Source: Eremomyces bilateralis CBS 781.70
Taxonomy: Eukaryota > Ascomycota > Dothideomycetes > Eremomycetales > Eremomycetaceae
Assembly: GCF_010015585.1 (NCBI RefSeq)
Contig: NW_022985088.1
Span: 126,678 to 190,677, forward strand
Direction: 5' to 3'
Length of the DNA stretch: 64,000 nt
The stretch's first letter is position 1; each line of letters begins with the position of its first letter. Both the position numbers and the translations under genes were made by a program. Below are positions 31,421-42,119 of this stretch, one piece after another. The notes below the pieces were generated by a model that searched no databases, was not told the origin of the DNA, and saw only the letters and a program-made list of their open reading frames with translations.

Positions 31421-34400
31421 TTACGAGCTGGCGTTGAGCAGTTCAAGGATCAGGTCCTTCGCCTCTTCAACCCCCTCTCGACTGCCCTGAATCTCGACCG
31501 GCTCACCCTTGGCCTGGTCTCGAGGCACCGTAATCCTCGTGCCTGTCGCGTCACGGATCGAATTGATCTGCTTGCCACCCGGCCCGACGACTACACGGTA
31601 CGAGCGCGGATCGGGTAGCAGGAGGTATCCGACTGAGCCACTCTTCTGTGCCGTTTCAAGCGCTCTCTCAACAATGGCGCGTGCCTGAGTTGTACTATCT
31701 GCCACTCCGCGAAGGACCCAGGGGATGTCACCGGATTCGCCCTCAGGCTCTGCGGCCGAATCCACTACTTCCCAGGTGTGCTGATTCGGCGTGGAATTTT
31801 CGTTGTTGATTCCATTGATCCGGGTCGGCCTAGGCTTCGATTTCGGCTTGGGTGGTACGCGGTGCCCCTCGTGGTCGACCGAAACATTGAAGTCTCGTCG
31901 AAGTTTGCGGAACAACTGTCCATTGTCCGCCACGGCGTGATGGTGGCATCGCGGGATTTGGATGGTCTCGCCTTCACGAGACTTGACGATCTCCTCAATA
32001 TGAGATCGCGCCACTCCAACATCCGCTGGTGTGCCCGTGATCCGAATCTGCGAGCGAGCAGGACCGGTCACATCCTGCTTAGGAATGTCGACAATGACTT
32101 TGAAGCGCGATTCGATGTTGCGTCGAGTATCGCCACCCCGGCCGATCAGCATGCGATGCTTATCCGGAGCAACCTCCATGGTTTCCGTGGTTTCGTTTTG
32201 TCGGCGGCTAACTTCCGCATTGATAGCCTCGATGATCCGGTCGACCAATGTTTCGCCACCTTCGACGCGAACGGCATGCTGGTCCTCATTGGCTCGTGGG
32301 AAGCGAACAATTCTGGCGCATTCGCGGGGACCATCTGGCCCTCCGGCTGCTACGACAAGCTTTCGAATATTTTGACCTACTACGGTGTTAGTCTGAGCAC
32401 CTCATGAAATATGGCATGTTTACCTTGAGGCCCGATCAACAGCTTGTGATATTTCCGGTCAACGTCAACTGTCTTTGTGACCGTTGAATCGTACGTTTGA
32501 GCGCGCTGCTCAATCAGTTCCTTCGCGGCATCAACCTGGGCCTTTGTTCCACGAATTTTGATATCCACACGACCTGAGGCGGCGCGAGCGTCCTTCGTTC
32601 CGGGTACATCGATTTTCGCACCAGTGGTCATACGAAGATTATCCAATTCGCGGCCGGCCTGTCCAATGAGTGAAGGAAGTTGATCCTGCGCAACGGAGAC
32701 GGTCGCATTATGTGAATTATCCTTCACATATTGCAAGAGATTGAGAAGCTCGGAGCAGGCCTCATCGACACCCCTGCTCGGTCCCCGAATAACCACCTCA
32801 TCCGGCGCAACAGAACGAGTTCTGGTGGAACCATTCTCAGTTCCAGCATCCACGTTATCACCCACAGATCCCGCGGATTTCGGGAAGTTGATGCGGACGT
32901 TGTAACGGCCCTGCAATTTGTTGACTTGAGCACCCTTGGCGCCAATCAGCTCAGGGTGGAATTGCGGGCTGATCTTCAAGACGTGCGTGGCCTCATCCTC
33001 AAGCTTCTTCCCAAAGCTCACAATGTGAGCCTTGGCTCGCTCAGCTTTGGCTTGGGGGCCCTTGATTTCCACTTTGCCGTCATTGCTCAGTTGGAGGTCC
33101 ACATCAAATTCCTTGCGTAGCTTGCTGATGTTTTCTCCTTGCTTTCCGATAAGAATATTCGTGTATTTTGTCGGAAACGCGCAGGAGGTGGTGTATGACC
33201 GTTCTTGTTCGTCCTTCTCTGCTTCTTCAATGAACTGGAGAATTGCGCTGTGCAAATCCTGAACCGTGTTTCCAGGACCGCGAATAGCGAAGGTGTTTTG
33301 TGACGGTTGACATCCCGAGGGCAGATCCTGCGGGGACAACATCCGCGCTGGGATTGCAGTAGACGACAAAGGCTTCTGGTGGGCATTGACAAAATCTCGA
33401 ATCTTGCGGTGGAACCTGTGGTTAAATGATGAGACGGATACTTTCAAAAGGGGCGATACGAAGCTTACCTTGGATGAGCCTCCATCTCCTTGGTCTCAAC
33501 CTGTTCCTGAGCACTGATAAGCGCAGTGATTTGCCGATGGGTTGCTTCCAGTCCTTTTTGGAATTGCTTGAGGTCGGCTACACTTGGCTGCTCGCGAGGA
33601 ATTTGATAACCTTGGGCCTCGCCAGGTGCCTCGTACACGAGTAGAACTTGGGGAGATTGCCGTTGCTCGGGGAATATCATATGCACACCATGTTCACCCC
33701 TCAACTGTGGTGCTGCTGTACGGCGAAGATGCTCATGGAAGAACGGATCGACGTTAATATTCGCCAACCGCTGGGGCGGATGCCCAGTGACGATGTTCGC
33801 GACATCTTTCCGCGCCCGCATAGCCACTTTGCCGTCCTTGGAGCACACATTGAACGTGGTGGGCCCATCCAGGGACGTGGGCAAGATAATGCTCGCCTGG
33901 TGCTGTTGTTCTAATTGTTCAACAGCCCGTCGCTCTCGGAGGTATCTCGCCAAGTTGTATGCATGATCTGGAGCTCCTCCATGCATACGGGAGACGTCGA
34001 CAGGATTCATAAACACTCCCGAAGCAAGATCCTCGACCTTGTTCAAGCCACTGGCAATCCGGTCCGCCGGCCCAACGACAGTAATGAGCTCGCTGGCTTC
34101 CTCAGAGGGCGGAAGTACAACAGCGCATCCGGTCTCTTCCAGAAAGTCGTGGAGCGAGATTCCCTTGTCGCCGATCACGAAGGAATGAAGCGCCTGGTCC
34201 AAGGGTACCCGGTCAGTGGTGAGATGTTGGCGCAATTGTTCCACGTGCCGTTCGATTTCGGCCCGAGCTTCCAGTGCAGCCTTGCGCTCTCCAGAAATTT
34301 GGATGGGCTGGGCTGGCTGCTGCGGGAGGGCGGGGCCTTGTCCTACTGCGAACTTTGGCGGCGCTCCTTCCCACGTCTGATAATGAGGAATCTGGATGTT

Positions 34401-35446
34401 GACGCCGTTGCCTCCCTGCAAGGCGTTGACTCGAGAATTATGTGCACCGGCGAGGAATGGGTACAATTCAGGAGCGATGTTGCGAAGTTTCCAGTTGACA
34501 GTGGATATTCGTTCGTCCACAATGTTCCTGATCTCGCGCTCCGCCATCTTCGTCGCGACCGGATCTCCTTCGACGACGACATCTATCTCCTCATCGTCAT
34601 CGAGCTGTCCATTCGACTCGTGGGTTCTAGGGACTTGAATCCTAGCCCCGGTACGCTTACTCAAAGCCTGAATAGTAGCCCCTTGTTTGCCGATGATTTG
34701 GGCTCGAAGAGATGCGGGGATCTTGACATTCAAAGATTGCTGGAAAGCTGTTAGTCCATTTCAGGGGGAAGTTTTTGCATATAACAAACCTTCATCCCGA
34801 CCTGGCTGGCGACTTCTCGGAGAGCTTGTTGAACGGCCTCAATAGGGCCTTGTCCTTCAAAAACATACGACCCATTCACTTGTCCCGGCTTCATTTGAAC
34901 CGTAGCCTTCGAGCGTCGGTTGATATCTCGGATAATCTCTGGGATCGGTCTCTTTAGCTGGCTACGGGGAAGCATTTGGCTCGGAAGGAGCGTGATGTTG
35001 TCGCTTGACTTCCCCGGAAGGGAGAGGGTATGCAGCACAGAGCCACCCGCAGCGGAGGGGAGCGGTGTCGCCATGCCCGAGGCAGGGGTCGACAGTCTGG
35101 ATGCCAGACTGGCAGCAACCCCATTGGCGGAGCCGTTCAATCCATTGGTTGAACTTATGGCGGGCCTCTTCCCCCAGGCTGTCGCGCTCGGAGTCTCTCG
35201 GGATTTCGGGACCCCCAGTGATGGGAATGCCTCTTCGGAGGCGACATCGAGCTTTGGTGCCACGGGTTTCTTCGGCTTGGAATCGGTCTCCTCGTTGTCG
35301 ACCGGTTCAGCAGATGCCGATGAAGATGCTCCAGCAGTGGTATGGTCTCCTAAGTGAGCGGATGGAGGAGGATGGATGAGGTCTTCCTCATCTTCGACCT
35401 CTTCGAGGGTTGGATTGTGAGGTTTCGGGGTCACGGTATCGGACAT
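31421..35446 (-). CDS. scp160: Multi-KH-domain RNA-binding protein Scp160/vigilin
   Basis: Four exons (35446-34790, 34739-33469, 33415-32424, 32376-31421) encode 1291 residues. The N-terminal ~150 residues are acidic and Ser/Pro-rich. They are followed by many KH domains with the helix-turn GxxG signatures: IIGKQGATI, LIGKQGENISKLR, LIGAKGAQVNKLQ, LIGQAGRELDNLR, LIGPQGQNIRKL (spliced across intron 3), LIGRGGDTRRNIE and VVGPGGKQINSIR, plus degenerate copies. Scp160 associates with polysomes at the ER and nuclear envelope and modulates translation of specific codons and mRNAs (family knowledge). The three introns are short, GT..AG and in phase. The start MSDTVTPK at 35446 is preferred over an in-frame codon 30 bases upstream, which is not needed for the family's usual N-terminus. 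Confidence 0.94.
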
Positions 35447-36258
35447 ATTGATGATATATTCCACACGCTTATGCACAAGCGAAATTGTTGCTCAATTGAA
35501 AGCTGGTCGAAAAGACGTCTGCAGTAAATGTGGAGGACGCTGCAACAAATGCTCGAAGGTGATCGGCAGGATCCAAATGTAGGACAATAAGACCGTGCTA
35601 TATAAGGCAGTTCGGGGAAATCGAAGGTGGCAGTATTCGCTGAGGGATGGCTATTCCATTCTTTCGCAACGACTCGGTACGTCGAGGCAAGTCACAGTGG
35701 AAATCAGGTTCTGATGGGGAAATAAAGCGAGCTCGGCAAGTGACAGAAAGTTGGCAGAGATATGATCCGAGAGTAGAAGAAATCCAAGTACGAGTAGCGG
35801 GCAAGGAGGGCTGCAGGCTAGATTCGAGGACGGGAATGGTATGAACAGGAATTGGGGGTAGAGGAGGACAAGGAGGAGGCGTGACGGCCGAAGGGGAAGA
35901 TAGCAGACGAGCAGTAAAGTCCACGGTTGACGTTTCCAGAGACGGAGATCAGAGGGAGGTGAGACGACGAGAAAGATGCCAGAGAGTCGAATCTCGAAAG
36001 TTCCGCGCACGTGCCCCACTATCCTGATACAGTATGGTAATATCGCAGGCCAAGGCATGAGCTCTAGGAGTCCAAGGCTACAAACTGCATTAATAATCTT
36101 ACCGTGACTCTCGTATATCTGTAGGGCCGGGGGACCAGGCATTCAGCTAGAACACACAACTTACACAACTTACACAATACAACAACTTCGCTGCTGGAAC
36201 AACAGCACCTCACTCCCAACCATTTTAGCACATCACGTGCGACAGGTAATTATGTACC
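35447..36258. other. scp160 upstream region
   Basis: It should hold the scp160 promoter; a CTTATATAG box on the minus strand lies near 35599, about 150 bases upstream of the start codon. A CACGTG motif lies near 36235. The last 8 bases (36251-36258, TATGTACC) are the left target duplication of the adjacent DNA element. Confidence 0.45.
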
Positions 36259-37041
36259 TTACCTCAGCAAGCTCAGGCCATTGTGGTCGTGCCTGAGGCA
36301 ACAAACCACACTATACCTAATCGGTAAATGCAGTTCTCGAACAAATAGCCTGAGGATTCTGTCAATGACGCTCACTGATAGATCGATAATTTTCATGTGT
36401 TTTTCACGATTTTGGAAACCTCACTTTTGCATATTCTTCAATAACAACGCGGGGACTTATTATAATTGCCCTTAAATTCACTGGGCTGTGCAGCAAGGTA
36501 TACTCTATCTAGAATTTGAATTTTTTCCACTCCCGATGCTTGTGTCTTGCAAAAAACTCTGATATGTAAGCAACCAGACTGCGTCAGAATCGTCAACCAA
36601 CCACCGCAGATCGAGTACCAGTTCGTAGCTATTCTCTGCTCTCTAGAGACGTTGGGTTCAGTTGTACGCTGCGCCGAGAGGAGATTCGATCTGACATCGT
36701 CCAAATTTCACTGGGTTATCAAGAAACGATAGAGGATTCGATTGAACGTGTCAATTTTACTGTATGATAGCTCGTTGTGGAGGAAAACGAGGTTGAAGTG
36801 ATTAAATTGCTCTCATACAAACGATCTCGATTCAGGCCAAAAATCAATGACAGAATCCTCAGGCTATTTGGTCGAGGACCATACCAATTAGGTATAGCGC
36901 GGTTCGTTGCCTCAGGCATGACCATAATGGCCTGAGCTTGCTGAGGTAACTCAGGCTATTTGGTAGAGGACCATACCAATTAGGTATAGCGCGGTTCGTT
37001 GCCTCAGGCATGACCATAATGGCCTGAGCTTGCTGAGGTAA
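36259..37041. mobile_element. Non-autonomous hAT-like DNA transposon (MITE-type) with 8-bp target duplication
   Basis: The ends are TTACCTCAGCAAGCTCAGGC and its inverse GCCTGAGCTTGCTGAGGTAA. The flanks carry an exact 8-bp direct repeat, TATGTACC, at 36251-36258 and 37042-37049. Terminal inverted repeats run about 107-111 bases (36259-36369 against about 36843-36949) at roughly 85% identity. No transposase frame lies inside the 783 bases, so the copy is non-autonomous. An 8-bp duplication is typical of the hAT superfamily, and the family call rests on that. The outermost 92 bases of the right end are present twice in tandem. Confidence 0.8.
36858..37041. repeat. Two-copy 92-bp tandem duplication of the element's right terminus
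   Basis: Copies 36858-36949 and 36950-37041 both begin CTCAGGCTATTTGGT and end GCTGAGGTAA. They are almost identical; one difference is visible (GGTCGAGG against GGTAGAGG). Each copy contains a full outer inverted repeat. The target duplication follows the second copy, so the doubled end was present at insertion or arose later by slippage inside the end. Confidence 0.85.
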
Positions 37042-37883
37042 TATGTACCGGATGGTACCATACTTGCCGTATTAGGATTAGCTGACACATATTTTTCCCG
37101 TCTGTCGAGGTCGTGGTCACGTAAAGACCCTCTCCTCCAGTCAGCTACAGCGTCCAGATGTGCAGAACTGCCATATTCTATTGTGACTTTTACGACGCTT
37201 GATTTCCTTGAAGTTCATTCCAGTATCATTACCAATTCGATTAAGCAATGATCACTCGATTGTTAGCTCAGTACCTCCCTTCTGTGTGAACGCATTCTAT
37301 TAGGTGGTTGAGTCGCCCCTGTGCTGGGTCCGAATACTTGATGGTCCTTGACAATATCACGAACAATAGGCTATGCCAACTCCTCCATACCTACTACCTA
37401 CCGTCCAGTCGTTACAATAGGGGTTAACACTGTTCGTCATGATATTGCTCTCTTTGCGTGTCTATTTCTGTTGCAGTATTTTTGTTCGCTCATCCACTAC
37501 TCCTTTGTCCTAGTAATTTTTCTTTGAAGTCAAAAGTACCTACAGAACAAAGGAACCCCGGCATATGGATAATGCATTGTCTGCCTCTACTCGGGTTCCA
37601 GGGCTTCAAATGCTCCTGGATCGTTTCGATGAACTATACCAACATCCAATTTTGCGCAATGATATTGTATACTATACAATGGAGCCAGGCGACCACATAT
37701 AATCCGCCGTAAATGACCCCAGAGCAGGAGAAACCCTCCTCACCAAGATTCCAAACAAGCTTTCCAACAGACCACTTGTTCAAAATAAACTAGACGCAAC
37801 CTCTGCTCACGAAGTGTCCATACCAAGCATAAAGGCAAGGGAATTGTCGTTAGCCTGCCCTAGGAGGGCTCCAATCTCGGACG
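37042..37883. other. Intergenic stretch right of the DNA element
   Basis: It begins with the right target duplication TATGTACC. The rest is AT-rich with no supported gene and no further repeats that I can see. Confidence 0.4.
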
Positions 37884-38108
37884 ATGGAACCACGTCTTCG
37901 GACAAAGGTTCTTGAGGCTCTCGAGGCTCTCGGCCAGTTATGGTGGGATCCTACCCCGGATCCTCACGTGTCACTATCGTCTTTGCACGGTCGTATTCCG
38001 GCCTGGAATTGTTGCCTGTGTGGCCGCTGGAATCATGGCGATGTAGGGAGGTGCCTTTGTGGTCACCGCCAGTGCTGTGACTGCGCGTATCCATCCAGAG
38101 AAGCATAA
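37884..38108 (+). CDS. Small Cys-rich zinc-finger-like protein (74 residues)
   Basis: An intact frame of 74 residues. The C-terminal half reads WNCCLCGRWNHGDVGRC, then LCGHRQCCDC: a compact zinc-ribbon pattern (CxxC, W-N, CxCGHxxCxxC) like the RanBP2-type or degenerate RING-like fingers seen in many short Aspergillus proteins. The N-terminal half is amphipathic, with a repeated LEALEAL step. There is no signal peptide or membrane segment. Function is unknown; such fingers usually bind RNA, ubiquitin or partner proteins. It sits alone between the DNA element and unrecognised genes. An upstream exon cannot be excluded. Confidence 0.55.
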   Translation: MEPRLRTKVLEALEALGQLWWDPTPDPHVSLSSLHGRIPAWNCCLCGRWNHGDVGRCLCGHRQCCDCAYPSREA

Positions 38109-38767
38109 GTTGAGAGGCATATCGCCACAATGCTTACCTTGATATAATCGCCAGCAGTACTTGACAATATCGAACGTGTCTTGAGAGCAATAGAAGAACA
38201 ATAGAAGGGCAAGAGAAGAGCAAGAAAAGAGTAAGAAAAACATAAAGAAAAAAATACGATGATGAAGGGCCATCCTCATCCACGTTGTAAAAGAAAGATC
38301 ATTCCAAGACCAAGTTATGAAAGTGATTTCACGTGTGATACTTTAAATCCGAAGGCAGCCTACTTGTTATACTAGCCGTAAAGGTCCATTGAGAATATGA
38401 TGTCTCAAGGGCATCAGCGCACCACTGATGGTTTCTGGGTATCGTCAATCTTAGCATGGAAGGATATATTCGGTATCCCACAACGTCGGGGTTCAGGATA
38501 AGCAATGTTAGTCATTAGCGATCTGCGACATTTTTCTCTCTGAACTCTTGCTTTCGGCGAAATGATGTTATCAAAGTGGTCGGATGCGTCTTCCCAAGGC
38601 TTTCCGACAATAAATCCGCGAACAAGTGTAAATGTACTCGGTAGAGAGAGAAAGAATATGTCTGAACCTCTACGGATGGACTCTAGCAAAGACACTAGCG
38701 TGATTGAGGGTGGTGAATACCAGACCCAACTCCCTTTAAACCACGACAGGTCCCAAGTCAAATCACC
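38109..38767. other. Intergenic stretch with a polypurine tract
   Basis: A purine-rich run of AGAAGAACA, AGAAGGGCA and AAGAGTAAG-like units occupies about 38186-38258. A 115-residue minus-strand frame at 38414-38761 has no family resemblance and I do not call it. Confidence 0.4.
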
Positions 38768-39601
38768 CTATGATATGCCTCCTAGGTGACCTGTTCCGCT
38801 TAAGTCTTCTCTGGACCCATACGCTGGTGGTAAATCATCTGGATCATCACCTCCAGCGGAACCCGGAGCGTCATCCCCTCCTCCGTGGAACAGACCCGTC
38901 ATCGCTGCACCGTCGGTAGGTCCTCCACCATCTCCAACCTCCTCATTCAGTGCTCCCAGTGCACCCATCGCGCCACCTCGGCGTGCTTGACTTCGACCTC
39001 GACCTCTTCTGCCCCTGCGGCTTCGTTGTATGCCTCTCATGCCCATGGGATCTATCATAGGGCCGAATCCTCCCATCATACCCATATTCCCCTGCATATC
39101 ACCCATACCAAATCCTCCCATGCCCATGCCACCCACACCCATATCCCCCTCTATATCATTCATACCCATGCCTCCCATACCCATCCCACGCCTGCCTCTA
39201 CCCATCATCCCTCTGCCTCGAATCCCTCTCCCGTGCATACCCCTTCCCCTCATCATCTCTATCTCCATAGCTTCCATATCTCCGAATGCCAGATCACCCA
39301 TACCCATTGTCCCTCCTCTCCTCCACCTTCCCCGTCCTCGCATCGGTCCTAGCATCGGACCCATACCGCTTATCCACATGCCACCCATGTCCATCCTATG
39401 CCGACCACCACCTGCCATCGGGTCCAATTCCGTATCATCCCAGAATTCGATATGGCGGCGGTGTCGCGAGCGGTGATGTCCTGAGGGTGGAGAAGGATAT
39501 CGTCGTACTGTAGCACCAGGACGCCTGCTGTTGTCATCGAATGAGTCTGCGGAACTGCATCCACAAGTGAGGAGGCACGCGATACAATCGAGGAGGCCCA
39601 T
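38768..39601 (-). CDS. Gly/Met/Arg-rich low-complexity protein with lipid-anchor-like N-terminus and PPxY motif
   Basis: One exon, 277 residues, not assignable to a family. The N-terminus is MGLLDCIACLLTCGC: Gly2 with Cys6, 9, 13 and 15 has the look of an N-myristoylation/palmitoylation signal. Next comes an Arg/His-rich region and then about 120 residues of irregular repeats built from MGMGGMGM, RGRGM and GMGDM steps. The end is acidic with a PPAY motif at residues 258-261, a possible ligand for WW domains of an Rsp5-type ubiquitin ligase. A TTTATATAG box lies on the same strand about 190 bases upstream. The low GC skew and codon repetition mean a spurious frame is conceivable, but an 834-base frame with a structured N- and C-terminus argues for a real gene. 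No function is assigned. Confidence 0.6.
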   Translation of the reverse strand: MGLLDCIACLLTCGCSSADSFDDNSRRPGATVRRYPSPPSGHHRSRHRRHIEFWDDTELDPMAGGGRHRMDMGGMWISGMGPMLGPMRGRGRWRRGGTMGMGDLAFGDMEAMEIEMMRGRGMHGRGIRGRGMMGRGRRGMGMGGMGMNDIEGDMGVGGMGMGGFGMGDMQGNMGMMGGFGPMIDPMGMRGIQRSRRGRRGRGRSQARRGGAMGALGALNEEVGDGGGPTDGAAMTGLFHGGGDDAPGSAGGDDPDDLPPAYGSREDLSGTGHLGGIS

Positions 39602-40486
39602 ATCGGTGATTCAATGAGCCTCTGATCGGGGGAGTTGATCAGGTTTGCCGAAGACAATGGTATTGTTGAGTTGCGAGGAACGAAGTTGGCACCAAACTCA
39701 AACCTGGGAGGAATAGCGGAGTTTAAAGGCATCGGGGTTTGATACCGGCGGAATTAAAGAGACTAATAACTTAAGACGCATTAGTACTATATGTCGTGGC
39801 TATATAAACGGGAATGAGTCAGTCAAGTGACTGCAGGACAGTTAAACAAGGTATCACACACGAATGTATTCACCAGAATAATGTCTAAGGAGTACATACG
39901 CGACCCCGGATGCCCATTGTGGGAGACCATCTAGGCATATTACTGTGCCGGCATTTGTTCAGCTGCTAAGGTCAATTAGAAGGTAAAATCAAAGGGAGAC
40001 GTTCCCCCTCCCACTGAGCGTTCTGTCGAGTACTCGACTTAGTTGCTTTTCTTTGCGGTTGTCTAAAAGCGTAAGACATCCACACATATCAGGGAGCACT
40101 ATCAGTTTTCGGCCAGCAATCGAAAATAGGACGGCGGAGGACGAGAAAAAAAAAGACGTCGACATCGACACACTTCGAACACACAAGAAGGACAGCATTG
40201 ACTGCCGGCCACAAGTCACGGAATGAAAAGGGGTGTTGATTGCGTATTATAATGTACGGGAATCTTAAGGTGTGGCCGAATCATAGTATTTTTTGAAATA
40301 GAGCGGTTGAAAACGTCTCTACGCTGGCATCTGGATATGGCTCACCTTTCATCAGGTGCCCAACAATAAATGCAGGTACCATCTGATAGCTTACCACAGG
40401 AATACGATGTATCCTAGATTATTGCGCTGCTTTTAAACAACGATGAAACCCCCCAGTTTGAGCCTTGAAACCATTGATACTCGGAA
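39602..40486. promoter_or_regulatory. Upstream region of the Gly/Met-rich gene
   Basis: Contains the TTTATATAG core element on the minus strand near 39793-39801. The rest shows no supported gene and should also hold the 3' end of the next minus-strand gene. Confidence 0.4.
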
Positions 40487-41311
40487 CTAGCTCTCCCTCA
40501 GGATGAACTGAGGAAAGCTAGGATCTAGTGGATGTGGAATAATGAATCCACGGCCGGAATAAAGGTTAACTGGTCCCCGATTATCGCGTAGTGCAAGAGA
40601 AGGTGGCCCAAAGAGAGACATAGCAAGTATTGGCGCGCTAGATCCGGGAGGTTGCCGAAAACCTGGTATGAAACTAAACGGAAAAAAGGTTCCCGCGGAA
40701 AGTTCCAATCTAGGTAACCCATGGTCCATCTCATGACCTCCGCTCGTGAGTGGTGGCACTAGTTGTAGAGATTCTCCTCGGACTTGTGCTGGACTTCTAT
40801 TGGGACGGCGATAGTACATCTGGTCCCCTAGACTTAGCTGCCTAGAACGGGATGGTGGATCCCAGCGCCCTTGCGTGTATTCTCCTTGGCCTCGTCCTGG
40901 ACTTCGCTTAGGGCAGCGATAGTAAAGGGGTTCCCCTAAATCTTGATACCCAATGGCCGGAATTTGACCTAATGGGGGATTAGGGGAAGAGGAGCGCGGG
41001 GAAACGGATAGCTGCCCCGGGGAAGCGTACTCTACAATCGTTGTTGGGATGTGTTCAACGGAATGGGATCCCCTCGGTGGCAATAATATAAAACCTTCAT
41101 CCTTACTAGAGCCACCGCCTCCATAGGGTTCTTGCTTTGAAAAAGCGGACGATTCATTGACAGGTACGGGGAAGGCAAGGTCAAACTGGCCTTCCACGAA
41201 CTCGAAACCTTCTTCTCTTTGGTCGAATGGTTCAAGAATTTGGTAGTCCTCCAGGGATTCTAAAACTGGCTCGGATTCGCTCCGTTTGCTATTAATATTA
41301 AGTTCGTGCAT
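40487..41311 (-). CDS. Unrecognised Ser/Pro-rich protein with an internal 36-residue repeat
   Basis: One exon of 274 residues, starting at the first ATG (MHELNINSK). Upstream codons in frame offer only a GTG at 41338. The N-terminal part is acidic (LEDYQILEPFD, EEGFEFVEGQFD). The middle contains two copies of a motif, GEPLYYRCPKRSPGRGQGE and GDQMYYRRPNRSPAQVRGE. They are encoded by a 108-base tandem repeat around 40771-40985. The C-terminus is hydrophobic and aromatic but has no clear membrane helix. I do not recognise a family. A TATATA box lies on this strand about 180 bases upstream (near 41495-41502). The protein might be lineage-specific. Confidence 0.5.
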   Translation of the reverse strand: MHELNINSKRSESEPVLESLEDYQILEPFDQREEGFEFVEGQFDLAFPVPVNESSAFSKQEPYGGGGSSKDEGFILLPPRGSHSVEHIPTTIVEYASPGQLSVSPRSSSPNPPLGQIPAIGYQDLGEPLYYRCPKRSPGRGQGEYTQGRWDPPSRSRQLSLGDQMYYRRPNRSPAQVRGESLQLVPPLTSGGHEMDHGLPRLELSAGTFFPFSFIPGFRQPPGSSAPILAMSLFGPPSLALRDNRGPVNLYSGRGFIIPHPLDPSFPQFILRES

Positions 41312-42038
41312 ATCGAATGGTATGTGGATGAGAGGCACAGTATCCTATTCCAGATGCAGAGCGGACTGCTTCTTAGATCATCCAGGACGGCCGGAAGGAA
41401 AATACGAACTCGGTGGATGATACTCCTGTCTGAGATGGGTTGAAAGAGACTGAAATCGAAACACATTGGCCCGATGATGACTAGAACTCCATTTCTTATA
41501 TATAGGTGCATTCAGAAGGAAGAGTCAGAATGTGAACACGGTCATGCTCGATGTCAACTTTAAAAAAAGGATAAATGAATAAAAAAGTCATCAAATAGAG
41601 GACTCATCAAAGTAACAACAGATAAGCATGAAACAACATGATAGCTGATATTGGAAGTAGGAAGATCAAGGTTATTGGGAACTTTGTTGGCGGCTTGTGT
41701 GAAGGGACAGTCTCGTCAAAAGGTCCCGTCAATCTGTGTGCGCGGTGACTGCGACCACTATGGGCAGTTCTTATTCTAAAGGAACAACTTGTGATACGTT
41801 TTGCCAACCAGTACCATCTTTGTACATGGTGACAGCAGTTTCCGATTGTCCTGAGAGAACCCCTTGCCTTTTGCACGCGTGTAGTAGAGTACTGGAACTA
41901 GCCCCTGAAGTATTGGAAATTCATTTTCAATGAAAATGATACTGAAGTGAGGGGAGATCAAAATGACTGAGATTCCAAGATGGTGGATAATCCAGATATC
42001 GTATCTCGAAATTGAAGGGAAAAAATGCAAAAAGGAAG
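41312..42038. other. Spacer containing the TATA element of the unrecognised gene
   Basis: A TATATATA-like box lies near 41495-41502. Otherwise no gene or repeat is supported up to the tRNA. Confidence 0.4.
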
Positions 42039-42119
42039 CTCCCGATCGGGGAATTGAACCCCGGGCTCGAGCGACTTGTCACATGACAAGCTCAGATGTT
42101 ACCACTACACCAATCGGGA
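42039..42119 (-). tRNA. tRNA-Asp (GUC) with a 10-nt intron
   Basis: The full cloverleaf folds. Acceptor stem: TCCCGAT with ATCGGGA. D stem: GTGT/ACAT with a G10-U25 pair. Anticodon stem: TGAGC/GCTCG. T arm: CGGGG-TTCAATT-CCCCG. The discriminator is G73. The anticodon GTC is at 42087-42085. An intron of 10 nt (42083-42074) lies between positions 37 and 38, the canonical place for nuclear tRNA introns. G73, G34-U35-C36, C38 and G10-U25 are all known Asp identity elements. The intron pairs with the anticodon loop. Confidence 0.93.

Noticed and set aside
38414-38761. 115-codon minus-strand frame
   Set aside because: No recognisable motif, no supporting splice or promoter context, and composition like the surrounding non-coding DNA.
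39030-39476. Plus-strand frame rich in Pro/Ile opposite the Gly/Met-rich gene
   Set aside because: It mirrors the repetitive codons of the minus-strand gene and has no independent features.
41312-41338. N-terminal extension of the Ser/Pro-rich protein to a GTG at 41338
   Set aside because: Nuclear fungal genes start at ATG; the first in-frame ATG is at 41311.
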